Below are positions 43,669 through 52,730 of a DNA stretch of 64,000 bases, piece after piece. Numbering within the stretch: the first letter of the stretch is position 1; every line of letters starts with the position of its first letter. The notes beneath the pieces are model-generated. The model had not been told where the DNA came from. It saw only the letters and a program-made list of their open reading frames with translations, and did not search any database. The translations under genes and the position numbers were made by a program. The stretch comes from Nitrobacteraceae bacterium AZCC 1564 (GTDB lineage Bacteria; Pseudomonadota; Alphaproteobacteria; Rhizobiales; Xanthobacteraceae): contig JBAGRR010000001.1 in NCBI GenBank assembly GCA_036924835.1, forward strand, positions 434,001 to 498,000, written 5' to 3'.

Positions 43669-45738
43669 ATGCCGAAGTCATTGAAAAGTAATGAAAAAGC
43701 AGCTAGCGCACCGAAGGCTAACCGCGACCTTTTCGCGGCGTCCGACCGCAAGCCGCGATCGGCAACCAAGCCCACTGCGCGTGCAAGCGGTGCTGAAGCG
43801 GGCTACACCGCACGAGATATTGAAGTCCTGGAAGGGCTGGAACCGGTTCGCCGCCGCCCAGGTATGTACATCGGCGGCACCGACGAAAAGGCGCTGCACC
43901 ACCTCTTTGCGGAAGTCATCGACAACTCGATGGACGAGGCCCTCGCCGGCCATGCCACGTTCATTGAGGTGATTCTGACCGCGGACGGCTATCTGGCTGT
44001 CAACGACAACGGCCGCGGCATCCCGGTCGATCCCCACCCCAAGTTTCCGAAAAAGTCCGCCCTTGAAATCATCATGTGCACGCTGCACGCGGGCGGCAAA
44101 TTCGACTCCAAAGTCTACGAGACGTCAGGCGGCCTGCATGGTGTTGGCGTCTCCGTGGTGAACGCCCTCTCCACACAGCTTGTTGTCGAAGTCGCGCGAA
44201 ATCAGCAACTCTACCGGATGACCTTCGAGCGCGGTAAGCCGAAGGGCAAGCTGGAAGAGCTTGGCAAAGTGAGTAACCGCCGCGGCACCAGCATCCGCTT
44301 TAAGCCTGACCCGGAAATCTTTGGCGCGAAAGCAGCTTTCAAGCCGCAACGTCTGTTCAAGATGGCGCGCTCGAAAGCCTATCTGTTCGGCGGTGTCGAA
44401 ATCCGCTGGCGCTGCGATCCCGAACTGCTCAAGGGCATCGAGGATGTGCCCGCCGAGGATACCTTCCACTTCCCAGGCGGCCTCAAGGATTATCTCGCCG
44501 CGGCTATTCATGCCGATACACTCGTGCATCCGGATATCTTCTCCGGCAAGTCCGGGCGCAACGGCGCGCACGGCGCCTGCGAATGGGCTGTCGCATGGAC
44601 TGCTGATGCTGACGGCTTCCTGTCGTCCTACACCAATACAGTCCCGACGCCCGATGGCGGTACGCACGAAGCCGGCTTCCGCAGCGCGCTCCTGCGCGGC
44701 CTGAAGGACTACGCCGAACGTATCGGCCAGGGAAAGAAGGCGGCATCCGTCACGTCCGAAGACTTGATGGTCGGCGCCGCAGCCATGCTTTCGGTCTTCG
44801 TTCGCGAGCCTGAATTTCAGGGCCAAACGAAAGACCGCCTCGCGACCGCGGAAGCCCAGCGTATCGTCGAACAGGCGATCAAGGACCCATTCGATCACTG
44901 GCTCACGGGAAATCCGCTGCAGGCCAACAAGCTGCTCGAGTTCGTGGTCGAACGCGCCGACGAACGGCTGCGGCGCCGCGCCGAGAAGGAAATCTCGCGC
45001 AAGACTGCAGTGAAGAAGCTGAGGTTGCCGGGCAAGCTCGCTGACTGCACCAACACGGCCGCCGATGGCTCCGAGCTGTTCATCGTCGAAGGTGACTCCG
45101 CAGGCGGCAGCGCCAAGCAGGCACGCGACCGCAGAACCCAGGCGGTGCTGCCGCTGCGCGGAAAGATTCTCAACGTTGCCTCTGCAACACGCGACAAATT
45201 GACAGCCAACGCGCAGCTTGCCGATCTGATGCAGGCGATCGGCTGCGGCACCGGCGCGCATTATCGGCAGGAAGATCTGCGTTACTCGCGGATTATCATC
45301 ATGACCGACGCCGACGTCGACGGCGCTCACATCGCGTCCCTTTTGATCACATTCTTCTACCGGCAAATGCCACGACTAATCGACGAGGGGCATCTGTACC
45401 TCGCTGTCCCGCCGCTCTATCGCCTGACCCATGGCGCCAAGACGGTCTATGCACGTGACGAAGCCCATCGCGATGAGTTGCTCAAAACGCAATTCAACGC
45501 CAACGCCAAGGTCGATATCGGCCGCTTTAAAGGCCTTGGCGAGATGATGCCGGCGCAGTTGAAAGAGACCACAATGGACCCGGCCAAGCGCACCATGCTT
45601 CGTGTGGTTTTGCTGCCGGATGACCGCGAGGGAACAGCCGACTCCGTTGAGCGCCTGATGGGCACCAAGGCCGAAGCCCGCTTCGCGTTTATTTCGGACA
45701 AAGCCGAATTCGCCAGCGAGGATTTGCTGGACGTGTGA
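43669..45738 (+). CDS. parE: DNA topoisomerase IV subunit B
   Basis: A 689-residue ATPase subunit of topoisomerase IV, which decatenates daughter chromosomes with ParC. A basic, disordered N-terminal extension (about 45 residues) precedes the GHKL ATPase domain: VIDNSMDEALAG, DNGRGIPVD, and GGLHGVGVSVVNAL. The TOPRIM domain has EGDSAGGSAKQARDR and TDADVDGAH. The C-terminus YKFKGLGEM-type segment reads GRFKGLGEMMPAQL. The length and the KQARDR sequence favour ParE over GyrB. Monocistronic. Confidence 0.96.
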   Translation: MPKSLKSNEKAASAPKANRDLFAASDRKPRSATKPTARASGAEAGYTARDIEVLEGLEPVRRRPGMYIGGTDEKALHHLFAEVIDNSMDEALAGHATFIEVILTADGYLAVNDNGRGIPVDPHPKFPKKSALEIIMCTLHAGGKFDSKVYETSGGLHGVGVSVVNALSTQLVVEVARNQQLYRMTFERGKPKGKLEELGKVSNRRGTSIRFKPDPEIFGAKAAFKPQRLFKMARSKAYLFGGVEIRWRCDPELLKGIEDVPAEDTFHFPGGLKDYLAAAIHADTLVHPDIFSGKSGRNGAHGACEWAVAWTADADGFLSSYTNTVPTPDGGTHEAGFRSALLRGLKDYAERIGQGKKAASVTSEDLMVGAAAMLSVFVREPEFQGQTKDRLATAEAQRIVEQAIKDPFDHWLTGNPLQANKLLEFVVERADERLRRRAEKEISRKTAVKKLRLPGKLADCTNTAADGSELFIVEGDSAGGSAKQARDRRTQAVLPLRGKILNVASATRDKLTANAQLADLMQAIGCGTGAHYRQEDLRYSRIIIMTDADVDGAHIASLLITFFYRQMPRLIDEGHLYLAVPPLYRLTHGAKTVYARDEAHRDELLKTQFNANAKVDIGRFKGLGEMMPAQLKETTMDPAKRTMLRVVLLPDDREGTADSVERLMGTKAEARFAFISDKAEFASEDLLDV

Positions 45739-45782
45739 TTCCACGATCGGCATCCATCGAGCCAATTGCGAGCATCGCCCTC

Positions 45783-45977
45783 ATGAGAATTCCCCTGCTC
45801 ACCATTGGCATACTCGCGCTTTTGATCGGCCTGCTGTGGATCGGTCAAGGCACGGGTTATGTGCGGTGGCCGCAATCAAGCTTCATGATCGACCAGATCG
45901 GCTGGGCTTGGTATGGCGCAGGTCTGGGTTTCGTCGGCCTCGTTCTGGTCGTGCTTGCTTATCGCGGCAAATCCTGA
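45783..45977 (+). CDS. Small two-helix membrane protein
   Basis: A 64-residue protein with membrane segments at about residues 4-20 and 41-59, joined by a short loop with GYVRWPQSSFMIDQ, and ending YRGKS. The motif G-x-G-x2-RWPQSSFM recurs in small proteins of Bradyrhizobium relatives as far as I recall. No function is known. It lies 44 nt after parE and 51 nt before an SDR gene. Confidence 0.65.
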   Translation: MRIPLLTIGILALLIGLLWIGQGTGYVRWPQSSFMIDQIGWAWYGAGLGFVGLVLVVLAYRGKS

Positions 45978-46028
45978 TCGGGTTTCCGGCGCCCTTCGCA
46001 TGATCCTGCCAATATCGACGAGGTTCAT

Positions 46029-46799
46029 ATGACAGCATCTCCTTTCGATCTCTCGGGAAAGGTCGCCATCATTACCGGCGGCAATGGCGGCATAGGCCTC
46101 GGCATGGCGCGCGGCCTCGCCCGCGCGGGTGCCAGCATTGTCATTGCGGGACGTAACGAAGCAAAATCAAAGAGCGCGGCAGCAGAAATCGAGCAACTCG
46201 GCGTGAAGGCACAGCCGCTCAACGTCGACGTGGCGGATAAGGCTGCTGTCACAGGTATGGTCGACGCAACGCTCTCCGCATTCGGCCGGCTCGATATCCT
46301 GATCAACAATGCCGGCATCAACATCCGTAACTCGGCCGATACGCTCGATCTCAACGATTGGCACAAGGTGATCGATACCAATCTCACCAGTGCGTTTCTT
46401 TGCGCTCAGGCTGTCTATCCGACCATGAAACAGGCCGGTGGCGGCAAGATCATCAATGTCGGCTCAATGATGTCGATTTTCGGCGCGGGATTTCTGCCTG
46501 CATATGCCGCCAGCAAGGGGGGCATTGTGCAGTTCACCAAAGCCATCGCGTCGTCCTGGGCGCAAGACAACATCCAGGCCAATGCCATCCTGCCGGGTTG
46601 GATCGATACCGAACTGACGCGCAGGGGGCGCGAGCAGATTCCAACTTTGCATGACGCTGTGCTGGCACGCACTCCCGCGAAGCGGTGGGGCAATCCTGAT
46701 GATTTGGCCGGCACCGCCGTGTTTCTGTCCTCTTCCGCCTCCGATTTCTTGACTGGAATTTCAATCCCCGTCGATGGCGGATATTCAGCGCAAGGATAA
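46029..46799 (+). CDS. Short-chain dehydrogenase/reductase
   Basis: A 256-residue classical SDR. The cofactor motif TGGNGGIGLGMA (TGxxxGxG) is near residues 16-27, NNAG near residue 91, the catalytic Ser in NVGSMMS, and the Tyr-x3-Lys in YAASKGG. The C-terminal DGGYSAQG is typical. Closest in style to 2-deoxy-D-gluconate 3-dehydrogenase/gluconate 5-dehydrogenase, but substrate calls in this superfamily are unreliable. Position 37 after the second strand is Ala-Gly-Arg-Asn, suggesting NADP use. Convergent with the caspase-like gene. Confidence 0.88.
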   Translation: MTASPFDLSGKVAIITGGNGGIGLGMARGLARAGASIVIAGRNEAKSKSAAAEIEQLGVKAQPLNVDVADKAAVTGMVDATLSAFGRLDILINNAGINIRNSADTLDLNDWHKVIDTNLTSAFLCAQAVYPTMKQAGGGKIINVGSMMSIFGAGFLPAYAASKGGIVQFTKAIASSWAQDNIQANAILPGWIDTELTRRGREQIPTLHDAVLARTPAKRWGNPDDLAGTAVFLSSSASDFLTGISIPVDGGYSAQG

Positions 46800-46917
46800 T
46801 GCCTTGGAGCGCAGAAGCGTCTTTCGCAACGCTTGTGCCGCTATCCTCATCACCTTTGTCTGTCGGCACGCTTCCATGACTGACCGCTGATCACGTCGTT
46901 CGAATCGTCCCACGCGG

Positions 46918-48414
46918 CTACTTACGAAAATTCTTGATCTCCGACACGCTGCCGTCCTGGTAAGTCAGCTCGACCGAGACAGACTTCGTCGTGGCCGGAA
47001 TTTTCATATACGATGGCGGGCTATCGGGAATGGCCGACGGATCTTTAGGATTGCATGGCGGCACCTTGACGACCTTGTCAGGCACCGTCGTGTCGATACC
47101 AATGCGCATCTCGCGGATCGCGCAGCGGTACGAGAAGATCTGCGTGAAATAGACCAGCGGCGTATTGTAGCCGCCGAATGCCAACCAGCTCGTCGATGTC
47201 ATATCCAACAGCTTGCGATGGCTGTTGATCAGCGCAGCTTCAGGATCGAACTTGATCGGATACGGTCCCTGCATCTGTCCCATCGGATCGACATAGCGAA
47301 CCTGGATCGTCGCAGCCGGAGCATCGCTGGGCAATTCAATCGACGGGTTGGGCATACGCCGCCGTGTGCGCGGATCAAGAGAGTCCAGGAAGCCGGTTTC
47401 CTTAAAGTCCCCACTTTCACCGAGCCGCCAGGAAATCGCCAGCGTCGGATCTGCAATAGAGAACGAAATCGACCATCCGCCATTGTGCCGCATGAAGCTT
47501 GCGATGGGCGCGTTGCCGGAGTCACTGATGATTGGCAGCGGCGGAGCAATGGGCAAGGCTGCAACCTGCGGCAACACGTCGATCTTGCGGTCACCATCCT
47601 TGGCGGGATCCTTGGCGGGCTTCAGAATGTAATCTCCGACGATCTGGTCGTAATACGCCGGCGTCTGAATCCTGTTCACAGCCACAGTCATCTGGCGGAC
47701 ATCGGACTGTGTGCGCTTGGCAATCTGAACAAGATTGAGCCCAGGCTGCGATAGCTCGCGCACGAAATTTCGGGTGAAAACCGAATTAGGATTGGGATCG
47801 TCATCGTTCAGCCGGTCCAGCGCGGTCTGCTTGGCCCCAGCCGAGAACACGACGAACACACCTTCCGGCGGATTCATCGCGGCGAGGCCTCCGCTCCCGC
47901 CGATCGCACGTGTGCCTGTCGCCTCGAATGGGTTATTCCGGCACGCATCGAAGACAAAAATCGATGTTCGTGCCCCTCTCGCCTGTACGCGTGAAATCAG
48001 CCTTTCGGCGGCAAACGCACCATCGCGGATAAGTTCTTCCTGTCCCTCTGTCACCGCGGCAATGTCAGTCGGCAAAAGATAGTTCTGCCCGTTGATCTCA
48101 AAGCCGTGCCCCGCAAAAAATACGAACGCTGTGTCCCCTGGCTCCAGCACTTTATCGAAGGCCAGCATCGTTTCACTGAACGCTTGGCGGGTTTGGTTCT
48201 CGGCAAACAAAACGTTGAAACCAAGCTGCTTGAGCACATCGCTCATGGCTCGCGCGTCGTTCACGGCTTTCCGCAGTGGCGGGACATTGCGGTAATCATT
48301 GTTGCCAATCACCAGCGCAACGCGCTTCTCAGCGTGGGCCGAGGCAGTGAATGCGGCAGCTACTGCCGTCACAGCAGAAATGAAGAGCGCTGTCCTGATC
48401 GCGAGTTTCTTCAT
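46918..48414 (-). CDS. Exported caspase-like (peptidase C14) protein
   Basis: A 498-residue protein. A signal peptide (MKKLAIRTAL, cleavage after SAHA near residue 28) is followed directly by a caspase-fold p20-like domain: KRVALVIGNNDY, catalytic His103 in FAGHGFE, and catalytic Cys158 in FDACRNNPF. This dyad is intact, so peptidase activity is expected, probably with metacaspase-like basic specificity. The C-terminal part (about residues 300-498) has no named domain I recognise and is beta-rich in appearance. Being exported, it would act in the periplasm or outside. ATG 48414 is chosen over the longer frame. Divergent from the DEAD-box helicase. Confidence 0.85.
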   Translation of the reverse strand: MKKLAIRTALFISAVTAVAAAFTASAHAEKRVALVIGNNDYRNVPPLRKAVNDARAMSDVLKQLGFNVLFAENQTRQAFSETMLAFDKVLEPGDTAFVFFAGHGFEINGQNYLLPTDIAAVTEGQEELIRDGAFAAERLISRVQARGARTSIFVFDACRNNPFEATGTRAIGGSGGLAAMNPPEGVFVVFSAGAKQTALDRLNDDDPNPNSVFTRNFVRELSQPGLNLVQIAKRTQSDVRQMTVAVNRIQTPAYYDQIVGDYILKPAKDPAKDGDRKIDVLPQVAALPIAPPLPIISDSGNAPIASFMRHNGGWSISFSIADPTLAISWRLGESGDFKETGFLDSLDPRTRRRMPNPSIELPSDAPAATIQVRYVDPMGQMQGPYPIKFDPEAALINSHRKLLDMTSTSWLAFGGYNTPLVYFTQIFSYRCAIREMRIGIDTTVPDKVVKVPPCNPKDPSAIPDSPPSYMKIPATTKSVSVELTYQDGSVSEIKNFRK

Positions 48415-48753
48415 GGTTCGCCCTCCCCGAACCGCGCCCTCGCGGCTTACCCCTTCCACTATGGCATAGTCGGCCGGAACGGGGACGGGGTTCATGAACG
48501 TCTCGAAAGGTCTGGAACCTGTCAACTTATTGTCGTATTAAGGTTTTTCCCGATTCTGCCCTCAAATTCATTGACTTTGGCGGTTTCGGGCCTATGTTTC
48601 GCTGCAACGCGGCCAGAATCGAAACGCGATAGCCTGGTCGGTCGCCTGTCAGCGGATTTTTATCCTCCCCGTGCCATAAAAAAGCGTGCCGTTCCGGGGT
48701 TGAGCGCGACAGCTATTCCGAAAATCGGAACGGCGATTTCGATTAGAGGCTCA

Positions 48754-50136
48754 ATGTCCTTTTCCAATCTTGGCCTTTCCGACAAGGTCCTTGCTGCTGT
48801 AGCAGCCGCTGGTTACACCACCCCCACCCCCATCCAAGAAAAAGCCATCCCTCACGTCCTGGCCCGCCGCGATGTGCTTGGTATCGCCCAAACCGGTACC
48901 GGCAAAACCGCGGCCTTCGTGCTTCCGATGCTGACCCTCCTGGAAAAGGGGCGCGCCAGGGCGAGAATGCCACGCACCCTTATTCTTGAACCAACCCGCG
49001 AGCTCGCGGCGCAGGTCAAGGAGAACTTCGACAAGTACGGCGCCGGTCAAAAACTGAACGTCGCGCTTCTGATCGGCGGCGTCTCCTTCGGCGATCAGGA
49101 TTTGAAGCTGATGCGCGGTGTGGACGTGTTGATCGCGACCCCTGGCCGGCTGCTCGACCACACAGAACGCGGCGGCTTGCTTCTCACCGGTGTCGAGTTG
49201 CTGGTGATCGACGAAGCTGACCGGATGCTGGACATGGGCTTCATTCCGGACATCGAACGGATCTGCAAGCTGGTCCCTTTCACGCGTCAGACCTTGTTCT
49301 TCACCGCCACGATGCCTCCCGAAATTCGGCGCGTCACAGAAACATTCCTGCACAACCCTGAAAAGGTCGAAGTTTCCAAACCCGCTTCTACCGCTGTAAC
49401 TGTCACGCAGTCGCAAGTCAGCGTCGGGCGTGAGCCGCACGAAAAGCGCGAGGTCCTGCGCCAGTTGCTGCGTGAAGCAAAGGACCTGAAGAACGCAATT
49501 ATCTTCTGCAACCGGAAACGCGAGGTGGCCTTGCTACATCGCTCCCTTCAGAAGCATGGCTTTGGCGCTGCAGCCCTTCATGGCGACATGGATCAAAGCG
49601 CCCGCATGACAGCGCTCGATCAATTCCGCAAGGGCGAATTGCCCCTGCTGGTCGCATCTGACGTCGCGGCCCGCGGCCTCGACATTCCCGAAGTCAGCCA
49701 CGTCTTCAATTTCGACGTGCCCCACCATCCTGACGACTACGTCCACCGCATCGGCCGCACCGGCCGCGCCGGACGCCTTGGGACGGCCATTTCAATCGTC
49801 AGCCCCTCAGACCAGAAATCCCTCCTCGCCATTGAAAAGCTGATTGGGCAGCCGATTGCCCGGGCGGAAACCAGTCATACGGTATCCACGGATGCTGCTC
49901 CGATGCCCACCGCCCCTCATGGGGAAAAGGCGCCGGAAGAACGGAAGCCTCGCCGCGAAAGATCACGAGGCGGCCGAAACAAATCTCAGCGTCCGGAGGG
50001 CATCGCCGCACCGCAGCAGCCACCTTCCATCGGACGGCCCCGGCCGGTTTCAGCCTCCCGCGAGCAGTTTTCCGAACCAGGCGACCACTCCCACCTTCCT
50101 GCATTTCTTTTGAGGCCCATCCGCGCCCGCGGTTAA
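48754..50136 (+). CDS. DEAD-box ATP-dependent RNA helicase (RhlE-like)
   Basis: A 460-residue helicase. Motifs appear in order: Q motif (TPTPIQEKAIP), I (AQTGTGKT), Ia (PTRELAAQ), II (DEAD in VIDEADRMLDMGF), III (FFTATMP), IV (IIFCNRKREV), V (ASDVAARGLDIP) and VI (HRIGRTGRAG). A C-terminal basic, disordered tail of about 90 residues (RKPRRERSRGGRNKSQ) ends in HLPAFLLRPIRARG, a conserved end in rhizobial RhlE homologues. It remodels RNA in ribosome assembly or decay. TTAGAGG precedes ATG 48754; the very long upstream extension is a shadow of the caspase gene. Confidence 0.94.
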   Translation: MSFSNLGLSDKVLAAVAAAGYTTPTPIQEKAIPHVLARRDVLGIAQTGTGKTAAFVLPMLTLLEKGRARARMPRTLILEPTRELAAQVKENFDKYGAGQKLNVALLIGGVSFGDQDLKLMRGVDVLIATPGRLLDHTERGGLLLTGVELLVIDEADRMLDMGFIPDIERICKLVPFTRQTLFFTATMPPEIRRVTETFLHNPEKVEVSKPASTAVTVTQSQVSVGREPHEKREVLRQLLREAKDLKNAIIFCNRKREVALLHRSLQKHGFGAAALHGDMDQSARMTALDQFRKGELPLLVASDVAARGLDIPEVSHVFNFDVPHHPDDYVHRIGRTGRAGRLGTAISIVSPSDQKSLLAIEKLIGQPIARAETSHTVSTDAAPMPTAPHGEKAPEERKPRRERSRGGRNKSQRPEGIAAPQQPPSIGRPRPVSASREQFSEPGDHSHLPAFLLRPIRARG

Positions 50137-50279
50137 CCTCTTATTTCCCCCCGGGAATCATCATCACCCTGACGCCCCGTTTACGGGTCGTTCACTCTCC
50201 TCACCTAGTTTGCGCGCTTGATACTTTAGTATTTCGCGATGGGTGAGGCTGGCGTCCGACAGCCTTGGGGACACAGAAC

Positions 50280-51347
50280 GTGATTGGCCTTCTGGAAGAG
50301 CATGAACGCACCATGGCGTTCGCTGAGGTCGCTTTGGGTCAAATCAGATCCTTGCGCCAGACAGCCGTGCCTCGCAATTACGAGATCTGGTACGTCTACG
50401 CGACGGGCTACAACAGTGCCCTCAACAAGATCATCAATGAGACCCTTGCTCGCAACGGGAAGCTGACAGAGTCTGATCTCGATCAGATCTACGAGACCTA
50501 TCTTTCCCAGATCCGCACCACTGAGCGCATCGATAAGGTTGGCTCGCGCGTCATCAGCGAAATAGACGACGTGATGTCGCTCATCACCGAAGCGCTGGGC
50601 ATGACCGCGACCTTCGGCAACAGCCTCGATGGGGCGACGCAGAAACTTTCCAGCGCCAAGGACCTCAGTCAGGTCAAAGCCGTCGTCGAAGCCTTGGTCG
50701 CATCCACGCGCGAAATGCAGGAAACCAATCGGGCGCTTGAATCCCGTTTGATGATCTCGAAGCAGGAAATCTCCAACCTCCAGCACAGTCTTGAAGCCAT
50801 CCGGACGGAGAGCCTCACAGATCCATTGACGTCGCTCGGCAACCGCAAGTTCTTCGACCGAGCGATCGAAAGCGCAGTTGCTCATGCAACACAGACCGGC
50901 GAGCCATTGTCGCTGCTGATGCTCGACATTGATCACTTCAAATCCTTCAACGACAACTATGGTCACCTGACGGGTGACCAGGTGCTGCGTCTCGTGGCGA
51001 TGTCGTTGAAGCAGACAATCAAGGGTCAGGATATTACAGCGCGCTATGGCGGTGAAGAGTTCGCCGTGGTGCTGCCGAATACAGCGCTTCGTCAGGCTCT
51101 GACAGTCGCAGACCATATTCGCCGTGCGGTAATGTCGAAACAGCTCAAGAAGAAATCGACCGGAGAAATCCTCGGCCGCGTCACGATCTCCGTCGGCGTT
51201 TCAATGCTGCAGTCCGGCGACGACACCGACAGTTTCATCGAGCGCGCGGATGCTTGCCTTTATGCTGCTAAACGCAACGGCCGCAATCGCGTGATTTGTG
51301 AGGCTGATCCCGAATTTTCTCCCAACGACCGCATACAAGTCGCTTAA
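50280..51347 (+). CDS. GGDEF diguanylate cyclase
   Basis: A 355-residue cytoplasmic protein making cyclic di-GMP. The N-terminal two hundred residues are helical and contain EIWYVYATGYNSALNK and a coiled-coil stretch (EMQETNRALESRLMISK). The GGDEF domain starts SLTDPLTSLGNRKFFD, with LDIDHFKSFNDNYGH and the active site RYGGEEFAV. The inhibitory RxxD I-site position reads KGQD, so product inhibition may be weak. No membrane or known sensor domain is seen. Start: GTG 50280, with GGGGA about 9 nt upstream; a TTG at 50265 is possible. Confidence 0.9.
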   Translation: MIGLLEEHERTMAFAEVALGQIRSLRQTAVPRNYEIWYVYATGYNSALNKIINETLARNGKLTESDLDQIYETYLSQIRTTERIDKVGSRVISEIDDVMSLITEALGMTATFGNSLDGATQKLSSAKDLSQVKAVVEALVASTREMQETNRALESRLMISKQEISNLQHSLEAIRTESLTDPLTSLGNRKFFDRAIESAVAHATQTGEPLSLLMLDIDHFKSFNDNYGHLTGDQVLRLVAMSLKQTIKGQDITARYGGEEFAVVLPNTALRQALTVADHIRRAVMSKQLKKKSTGEILGRVTISVGVSMLQSGDDTDSFIERADACLYAAKRNGRNRVICEADPEFSPNDRIQVA

Positions 51348-51862
51348 GTCCTTTTCCCGCCGGTCTTCCGACCGGCTTTTTTACGTCCGGTTTTTTTCTT
51401 GGCGGCTTTTGTGCGGGGCGTCTTTCGCTTCGCGACCGCTGTCCTTGACGCCTTCTTCTTTGCTTTCTTGGCTGGCCTTGAGACGTCGTGCTTCGGTTTG
51501 GACGGCTGCTTTTTTACGCGTGATTTCTTGGCTGCTGCCCGCTTGGCCGCCTCGACCGCTTCTCGCGCCCAGACAGCCAACTCTTCCGGATCGTCATAAA
51601 GCCGTTCCGGCAGATGCCGATAAGACTTCACAACCACCGTTTTGTTTCTGGTGTCGTACTGGAAAGGCTTGGCGCCCTCTGCCTCGTACCGCGCGACGGT
51701 CAGATCATCGACCCTGAAAATGATGCCGGCCCTTAACGCCATGGCGAAGTTCACGCCATCGGCGACGATGCCGTAGCCGCTGAACATGCGGCGAAGGAGG
51801 ATAGGTCCGAATTCAGAGAAAAGATCGCTAAGATAGTCGCGGTCCATGGCTGGACCCGACAT
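51344..51862 (-). CDS. TfoX N-terminal domain protein with histone-like tail
   Basis: A 172-residue protein. The TfoX_N domain covers about residues 8-105 (DLFSEFGPILLRRMFSGYGIV, then FRVDDLTVARYEAEG). After residue 108 the chain is almost pure Lys, Ala, Arg, Pro and Thr (KKKASRTAVAKRKT), resembling histone H1 or AlgP tails, and should bind nucleic acid. TfoX/Sxy regulates competence in gammaproteobacteria; whether the N domain alone does so here is unknown. It begins 2 nt after the sufA stop (TGA-CG-ATG), so it is the last gene of the suf operon. Its 3' end overlaps the GGDEF gene by 4 bp. Confidence 0.85.
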   Translation of the reverse strand: MSGPAMDRDYLSDLFSEFGPILLRRMFSGYGIVADGVNFAMALRAGIIFRVDDLTVARYEAEGAKPFQYDTRNKTVVVKSYRHLPERLYDDPEELAVWAREAVEAAKRAAAKKSRVKKQPSKPKHDVSRPAKKAKKKASRTAVAKRKTPRTKAAKKKTGRKKAGRKTGGKRT

Positions 51863-51864
51863 CG

Positions 51865-52272
51865 TCAGCCATCAACCTTGGCCGGCGTCAGCTGAACCGA
51901 CTCTCCGCAGCCGCAAGCACTGACCTGGTTTGGATTGTTGAAGACGAACTGCGCCTGCATCTTGTCCGCCTTATAATCCATCTCGGTGCCCAGCAGGAAC
52001 AGCACCGCCTTCGGATCGACAAGGATCTTCACACCCTTGTCCTCGACGACCTCGTCGGTCGGCCGAACTTCATGGGCATACTCAACGGTGTAGGACTGAC
52101 CGGCGCAACCGCCGTTCTTGATACCCACCCGCAGCCCAACGATTTCAGAATCCGCGCGACCGGCAAGCTCTTTCACGCGCTCAGCAGCAGCGTCCGTCAG
52201 ACGCATCACTTGCGGACGAGGACGAACCTTGGGCTTAGCAGATGTTGAACTTGTTGGCGTCATAGCTGTCAT
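51865..52272 (-). CDS. sufA: A-type iron-sulfur carrier SufA
   Basis: A 135-residue HesB/IscA-family carrier that receives clusters from SufBCD and passes them to apoproteins. The three conserved Cys are Cys56 in NGGCAGQSY and Cys120/Cys122 in SACGCGES. A 20-residue polar N-terminal extension (TPTSSTSAKPKVRPRP) precedes the domain. Its position in the operon, after sufT and before the TfoX gene, supports SufA rather than ErpA. Confidence 0.94.
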   Translation of the reverse strand: MTAMTPTSSTSAKPKVRPRPQVMRLTDAAAERVKELAGRADSEIVGLRVGIKNGGCAGQSYTVEYAHEVRPTDEVVEDKGVKILVDPKAVLFLLGTEMDYKADKMQAQFVFNNPNQVSACGCGESVQLTPAKVDG

Positions 52273-52343
52273 TTGGTCATTTCCCTCGGCGGTTCAATGC
52301 CGACAACGTCCCAATTACACGCCGAATCGCAGACCTCTTCAAC

Positions 52344-52730
52344 TCACCACATGTTGAGGACAAGGCGGGCCTCGTCCGACATCCGGTCAGGCGTCCATAT
52401 CGGCTCCCAAACCACATTCACGCTCACCGGGCCAACACCCGGGACGCTTGCCACGGCGTTCTCGACCATGGTCGGCAGTTCGCCTGCAGCAGGACAGTTC
52501 GGCGTTGTGAGCGTCATTTGCACGTCCACGGAACGATCGTCCTTGATGTCGACCTTGTAGATCAGACCAAGCTCGTAAATATCGGCCGGGATTTCCGGAT
52601 CGAACACGGTCTTCAACGCTGCGACAATGTCGGTGCCGAGACGCTCCGTCTCTTCAACGGGCAGCGCCGACTGCGTATCAAACCGCGGTTGAGCTTCAGC
52701 CGCTTGAGATGCCTGAATGGTCTCACTCAT
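52344..52730 (-). CDS. sufT: SufT-type MIP18 (DUF59) Fe-S assembly protein
   Basis: A 128-residue protein. A disordered N-terminus is followed by one MIP18/DUF59 domain: VFDPEIPADIYELGLIY and MTLTTPNCPAAGELP, with the conserved Cys. In other bacteria SufT aids maturation of Fe-S proteins when demand is high. The start overlaps the sufS stop by four bases (ATGA), so translation is coupled. It corresponds to yitW/paaD-like genes that regularly sit between sufS and sufA in Rhizobiales. Confidence 0.93.
   Translation of the reverse strand: MSETIQASQAAEAQPRFDTQSALPVEETERLGTDIVAALKTVFDPEIPADIYELGLIYKVDIKDDRSVDVQMTLTTPNCPAAGELPTMVENAVASVPGVGPVSVNVVWEPIWTPDRMSDEARLVLNMW

Noticed and set aside
44125-45366. 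Very long minus-strand frame opposite parE (413 codons)
   Set aside because: Antisense shadow of a GC-rich conserved gene; no domain and His/Ala/Arg-rich composition typical of such frames.
48106-48753. 216-codon extension of the DEAD-box helicase frame
   Set aside because: It overlaps the caspase-like gene on the opposite strand; the Q-motif helicase start with GAGG at ATG 48754 is the family start.
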